Shown: positions 60,488-64,000 of the stretch, one piece after another | How the letters are laid out: each line of letters begins with the position of its first letter | Numbering within the stretch: position 1 is the first letter of the stretch | Assembly: GCA_022579005.1 (NCBI GenBank) | Contig: MU401455.1 | Location: 310,001-374,000 of the forward strand | Origin: Poronia punctata | Lineage: Eukaryota; Ascomycota; Sordariomycetes; Xylariales; Xylariaceae | Direction of reading: 5' to 3' | Length of the DNA: 64,000 nt | The notes under the pieces: generated by a model | What the model was told of the DNA's origin: nothing | The model's database searches: none | The model's input: the letters and a program-made list of their open reading frames with translations, nothing else | Translations under genes and position numbers: made by a program

Positions 60488-61460
60488 TCCCCATTCACTC
60501 TCGAGACGTGTTTCTGGTTGGGGTATGAATAGATTTTAATACTGGATGGAAAATGAATAGAGAATAATAATAAGAAGAAACTAATAAATGGATGGAGGGA
60601 AGCGGGGGTAGTGCAAGGGATGATACAAACATACGTAATATATAATATTTCATCACCAAAATACCTGGATTCGAGACCGCAGTCTGATGTCCTTCACTTA
60701 ATCTAGAGTGCTGTACACATAATATACCTACCTTATACAGCAGGCCGTCATCGTAATACCTAAGCTTTGTATCACTCGCCGTCCGACAAGTGGTTAAATT
60801 GGCCAACTCCTCCAAAGGTTGTGATGATGATGAATGATCCTGGAGAAGGACGCGAACCTGTTCTCCTCTGGCTAAGGTAAGGGGTGACGACGAGAAACCG
60901 TGTAATGCTCTCGTGGCAGCGCCGCCTTGCCAAATAGACGTCAAGGGCCGTCTCGGCCGGATGACCTGCGAGCTCTGGAAGGACTGACTAGCATACTCTG
61001 GTGTTTCGTCACAACTAAGTATCGTGAGAAAACAAATCGACGAGAATCAGATGAGAAGGAAGAGAGACAACATAAGAATTTCTTAGACAAGGGTCACGCT
61101 ATTCATCTCATATCCCGAAATTCCTAGTCGAGTCCATTGGTATATTACCAGATCGTACGTCTATCTATAATGGGTATTAAACCCGACATTCTATGGACCT
61201 GGCCATCGAGCCGATCCGCTGGTTGCAAAGAAAAGAAAAACCAAAATTAGTCCCGGAGCAGGTCATGTTGTACTGTTGCCGTTGCTCCAATCCTGTCTAT
61301 CCCAACGCCGCGAAATGAATGACCTCTATGCGCATCTATGATCGTCATCCCAGGCGTAGCCCCTTTTTATGCTTCATCTATTCCCCCATGCGGCCAGGTC
61401 ATTTTCATAAGCCCACAAGTCGTCATATCAAGACCTCGCTTCTATACAGCGGTAATCCGC
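60488..61460. other. Intergenic region before NEW1 3' end
   Basis: About 1 kb. A 149-codon minus-strand frame at 60495-60944 contains a fairly protein-like first half (ALHGFSSSPLTLARGEQVRV) but I recognise nothing and see no supporting splice partner. No RNA gene is seen. Confidence 0.4.
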
Positions 61461-64000
61461 TTATTCTTCATCATCCGTATCGGGAGGGTGGGGAGTGCCC
61501 TTGGGACTGCTGAGCCAATTAATATGTCGCAGCCGTCGTCGGACCTCGGCCTCCTTGAGCTCCTTCTTCGTCTTCTTTCTCTTCTTCTTCGCCTTGAACT
61601 TGAGCGGAGACGAATCTTCTACCTCGCTGTTGATAGCGCTGTTTACGACACTGCTCGCAGCCGTGCTAGCCAAGGCACTGTTGAGCCCGCTACCGGGCCT
61701 GCTATCTTCGAAGCGGTCTGCGGAGATGGTAGTATTACCCTTCATCACCATTCGGCCGTCGTTGATGTGCCACTGCTCGCTGGCGAGGGCACCGACAAAC
61801 TCTTCGTTATGCGAAATCATGACTACACCACCCTTGAAATCGCGGATGGCCACTGCAAGACCACCGAGGGAGTCCCGATCCAAGAAATTGGTGGGTTCGT
61901 CCAAGACGAGCAAATGCGGGTTGTTCCACATGGCACCGGCGATGACGACCTTGACTTTCTGGCCTCCGGAAAGACTGCCAATCTCGTTGTGATTTGCAAT
62001 CTCAGGATCGAGACCGAGGTCTTCGAAATGCTTTGAAATGACTGTAGGCTGGAGTTCGCGGTATCCCAGACCCTCTCGGGAAGCCTCGTGATCGTCGAAT
62101 TCTTGTACCAGCTTGTCAAAGCCCCACTCCAAGAGGGTCTCGCGAGACACCTGCGAGTTGAACTTGGGAAGCCAACCTATCCATTTACTATTGTTACCGT
62201 CAGTAATCGCGATCCTCTCGCTAGATGAACAGGGCGAACTTACACTTCGTATTGGAATGTCTTTTTCCACTTTTGACGACCTACGAGGGCCTCAACCTGT
62301 CGCTCGCCTTTGCCGTCCCCAAGATCGATCTTCTTCTCCATTTGCTCGCGATCTCTGTCGGACAGAATACGGGTCTGCTTCAGGAAGACTTCTCGATCGT
62401 CTCCATTAGCATACCGCCATTGCAAATACTGGTTGGGCGTCTTCTCGAGATGCATCTCAACGTGTTCGAGGGCGTGTTGCTTGATGTAGCCAATTCGGAG
62501 GTTGGGGTGCTTCTCGACCTTGCCACTGGTAGGAGCCACCTCACCAGTCAGAAGTTTGATGAGAGTAGATTTGCCGGCACCGTTGGGGCCGATGACGGCC
62601 ACTCTGGACGATAGAGACAGTTGGCATGTAACATCGCTCAGCGACGGCTTCGGTGCCTTGGGGTATTGGTAGGAAACGTTGCTCATGCGGATGATAGCTC
62701 TGGTCTGGGACTTGACGCCCGACAAGATGCCGGGGGGCGGGAACTTAAACTGCACATTGGAGGCTGACAGCGTGTAGTAAGCCTTGGCCTCCGGACGAAC
62801 TTTGACAAAGGCATCCAGGTTTCCCCTGAAATGGCCCAGCTTCTTGCCCGGCTCGTAATGGTAAATATCGGTGGTGACATTGTCCAAGAAGCCAGAGTCG
62901 TGGGACACGATCAAGCTCGTGATGTCCGGGTGAGTCTTCAGGTAGGTTTCCAACCATGCGATATTGGCAACATCCAGATGATTGGTAGGTTCGTCCAGGA
63001 GCAGAACATCTGCCTTTTGGAGCATGGCACGGGCCAAAGCCAACTTCATCTTCCAACCTCCAGATAAGGACCCTACTTTCTGGGCCTGGCGACCCTCCGG
63101 TCCAGAGGTGAAACCGAACTCTTCTAGAACTGTCGAGATCCGTTCTCGGCCCTCGGATGCAATCGTGGGGTCCTTCACCATGAAATCGAGAATGCTGATA
63201 TCAGCGTCCTCGCCCTGGTTATGCTCGACGTAGCAAGTACGGAGCACATCTTGAGACGGGAAGCCCTCAAGTTTGCCTGACGCGATGCTCTTCATGAGTG
63301 TCGATTTGCCGGCACCATTTCGGCCGCATAAGCCGTAGCGATGGCCTTTGAGAAGGCGCAGGTTGGTATGAGATAGCAGCAACATACCGCCATAGGCTAG
63401 AGAGAAATCGGCATTGACAATCTCAATCTCGCCATCATCCTCCTTTTCCGGCACGCCATATTTGCGCTCGTCTTCTGCCACATAATACTGATGTACGGCA
63501 GAAGCAACGGCATCACTAGCGCCAGGCTGAGGTAACAGATCCTTCAGGTAAGGGCCAATTCTCCCCGGGATCCTGTCGACGTGGCGAAAATTCGCGTCTG
63601 CGGCAACCATCTCGCAGATATAAGCGCGAGCCTGCTTGTAGAATTCCATGTCGGCGGGGAGGCCTCCATTCTTCTTAATCTCGGCATCGAGAACCTTGGC
63701 AACATCATCACTCGAAGCCTTTTCCACGATGTTTTCCTCATTACCCATTGCCTTGTCCATGACAGCCAGGGCACGCTTCGCTAATTCACGAACTTCAGGC
63801 AGAGGTGCTCGGTCGGCCACGGCCTTGACACCGGGTTGAAGCTTCGGAAGGAACGTCCTAGCCTCGATAGGATCGTGTACTAGTTTCGTCAAGTTTTCAG
63901 TGATGACGGTGGTTTGTCTTAAAACTTCTTGAGCGGTACCAGGATTATTCAACGTCCGCTCGAGGAAGGGCGTGAGCAGTGCCAGGACGGGCGAGGTAAC
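61461..64000 (-). CDS. NEW1: ABC-F translation ATPase NEW1 (eEF3 paralogue), 5' end outside window
   Basis: Ribosome-bound eEF3-like ABC-F ATPase, involved in translation termination and recycling at difficult sequences; S. pombe calls its orthologue Elf1. Exons 64000..62244 (open at the edge) and 62187..61461 give 827 codons in the window; the 56 bp intron has GTAAGT and AATAG. The end of the HEAT-repeat region is followed by ABC1 (Walker A GRNGAGKST, signature LSGGW, Walker B DEPTNHLD) and ABC2 (GPNGAGKST, LSGGQKVKVV, DEPTNFLD), with a chromodomain-like insertion between. The C-terminus KKELKEAEVRRRLRHINWLS and the final PPDTDDEE separate NEW1 from eEF3, which ends in a Lys-rich tail. Any N-terminal Gln/Asn-rich segment would lie outside. 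The window-edge codons still match the protein, so no start is called. Confidence 0.93.

Noticed and set aside
60495..60944. A 149-codon minus-strand frame with a protein-like first half
   Set aside because: No recognised domain, no signal peptide, no convincing splice partner, and it overlaps the edge of unreliable sequence. It cannot be supported as a gene.
1..64000. CRISPR arrays, riboswitches, operons, biosynthetic gene clusters
   Set aside because: None seen. The genes are spliced eukaryotic genes of unrelated function; no polyketide, peptide, terpene or P450 core enzyme is present.

Overview
The window is nuclear DNA of a filamentous ascomycete (Pezizomycotina; Sordariomycetes, perhaps Xylariales, is my inference from protein resemblance and intron style, not a proven placement). 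The signs are spliced genes with 50-160 bp introns (GTAAGT-like donors, CTAAC/CTGAC branch sites), fungal versions of core genes (NEW1, HSV2, CDC11, Tom5), and a 5.9 kb AT-rich block that looks like a retrotransposon destroyed by repeat-induced point mutation (RIP).

Layout, left to right: glycine decarboxylase P protein (-, 3' end outside the window); a 49-codon TOM5 split over three exons (+); nucleoporin NUP57/NUP54 with a poly-Q tract (-); the NDUFA8-type complex I subunit (+); then a gene desert of about 12 kb (8.4-20.4 kb). Its core is a complete, RIP-mutated Ty1/copia element on the minus strand with two 199 bp LTRs and a perfect 5 bp target duplication. After the desert come a secreted CAP/PR-1 protein (+), a doubtful small ORF (-), an SGNH hydrolase (+), a seven-exon ankyrin-repeat/CorA-like membrane protein (+), a Ser-rich secreted protein with a putative GC-AG intron (+), a DUF255/SPATA20-like protein (-), dynein light intermediate chain (-), the RES-complex protein IST3 (+), the PROPPIN HSV2 (-), septin CDC11 (+), a BAX-inhibitor-1 family protein (-), ceramide synthase LAG1 (+), a small secreted six-cysteine protein (+) beside an assembly gap, and NEW1, an eEF3-like ABC-F ATPase (-, 5' end outside the window).

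The genes are mostly unrelated housekeeping genes, plus three secreted or surface proteins; I see no biosynthetic cluster and no operon-like logic. The most notable points are the RIP-killed copia element, whose integrase and reverse-transcriptase motifs are still readable with Asp-to-Asn, Gly-to-Ser and Glu-to-Lys changes; an 8-mer (TACGAGTA/TACTCGTA) strongly over-represented in intergenic DNA; a 15 bp micro-exon; and an assembly artefact near 60.3 kb. I did not find a convincing undescribed multi-gene system.

All exon boundaries were inferred by hand from splice motifs, reading frame and remembered family resemblance; no alignment was run. Counts are by eye.
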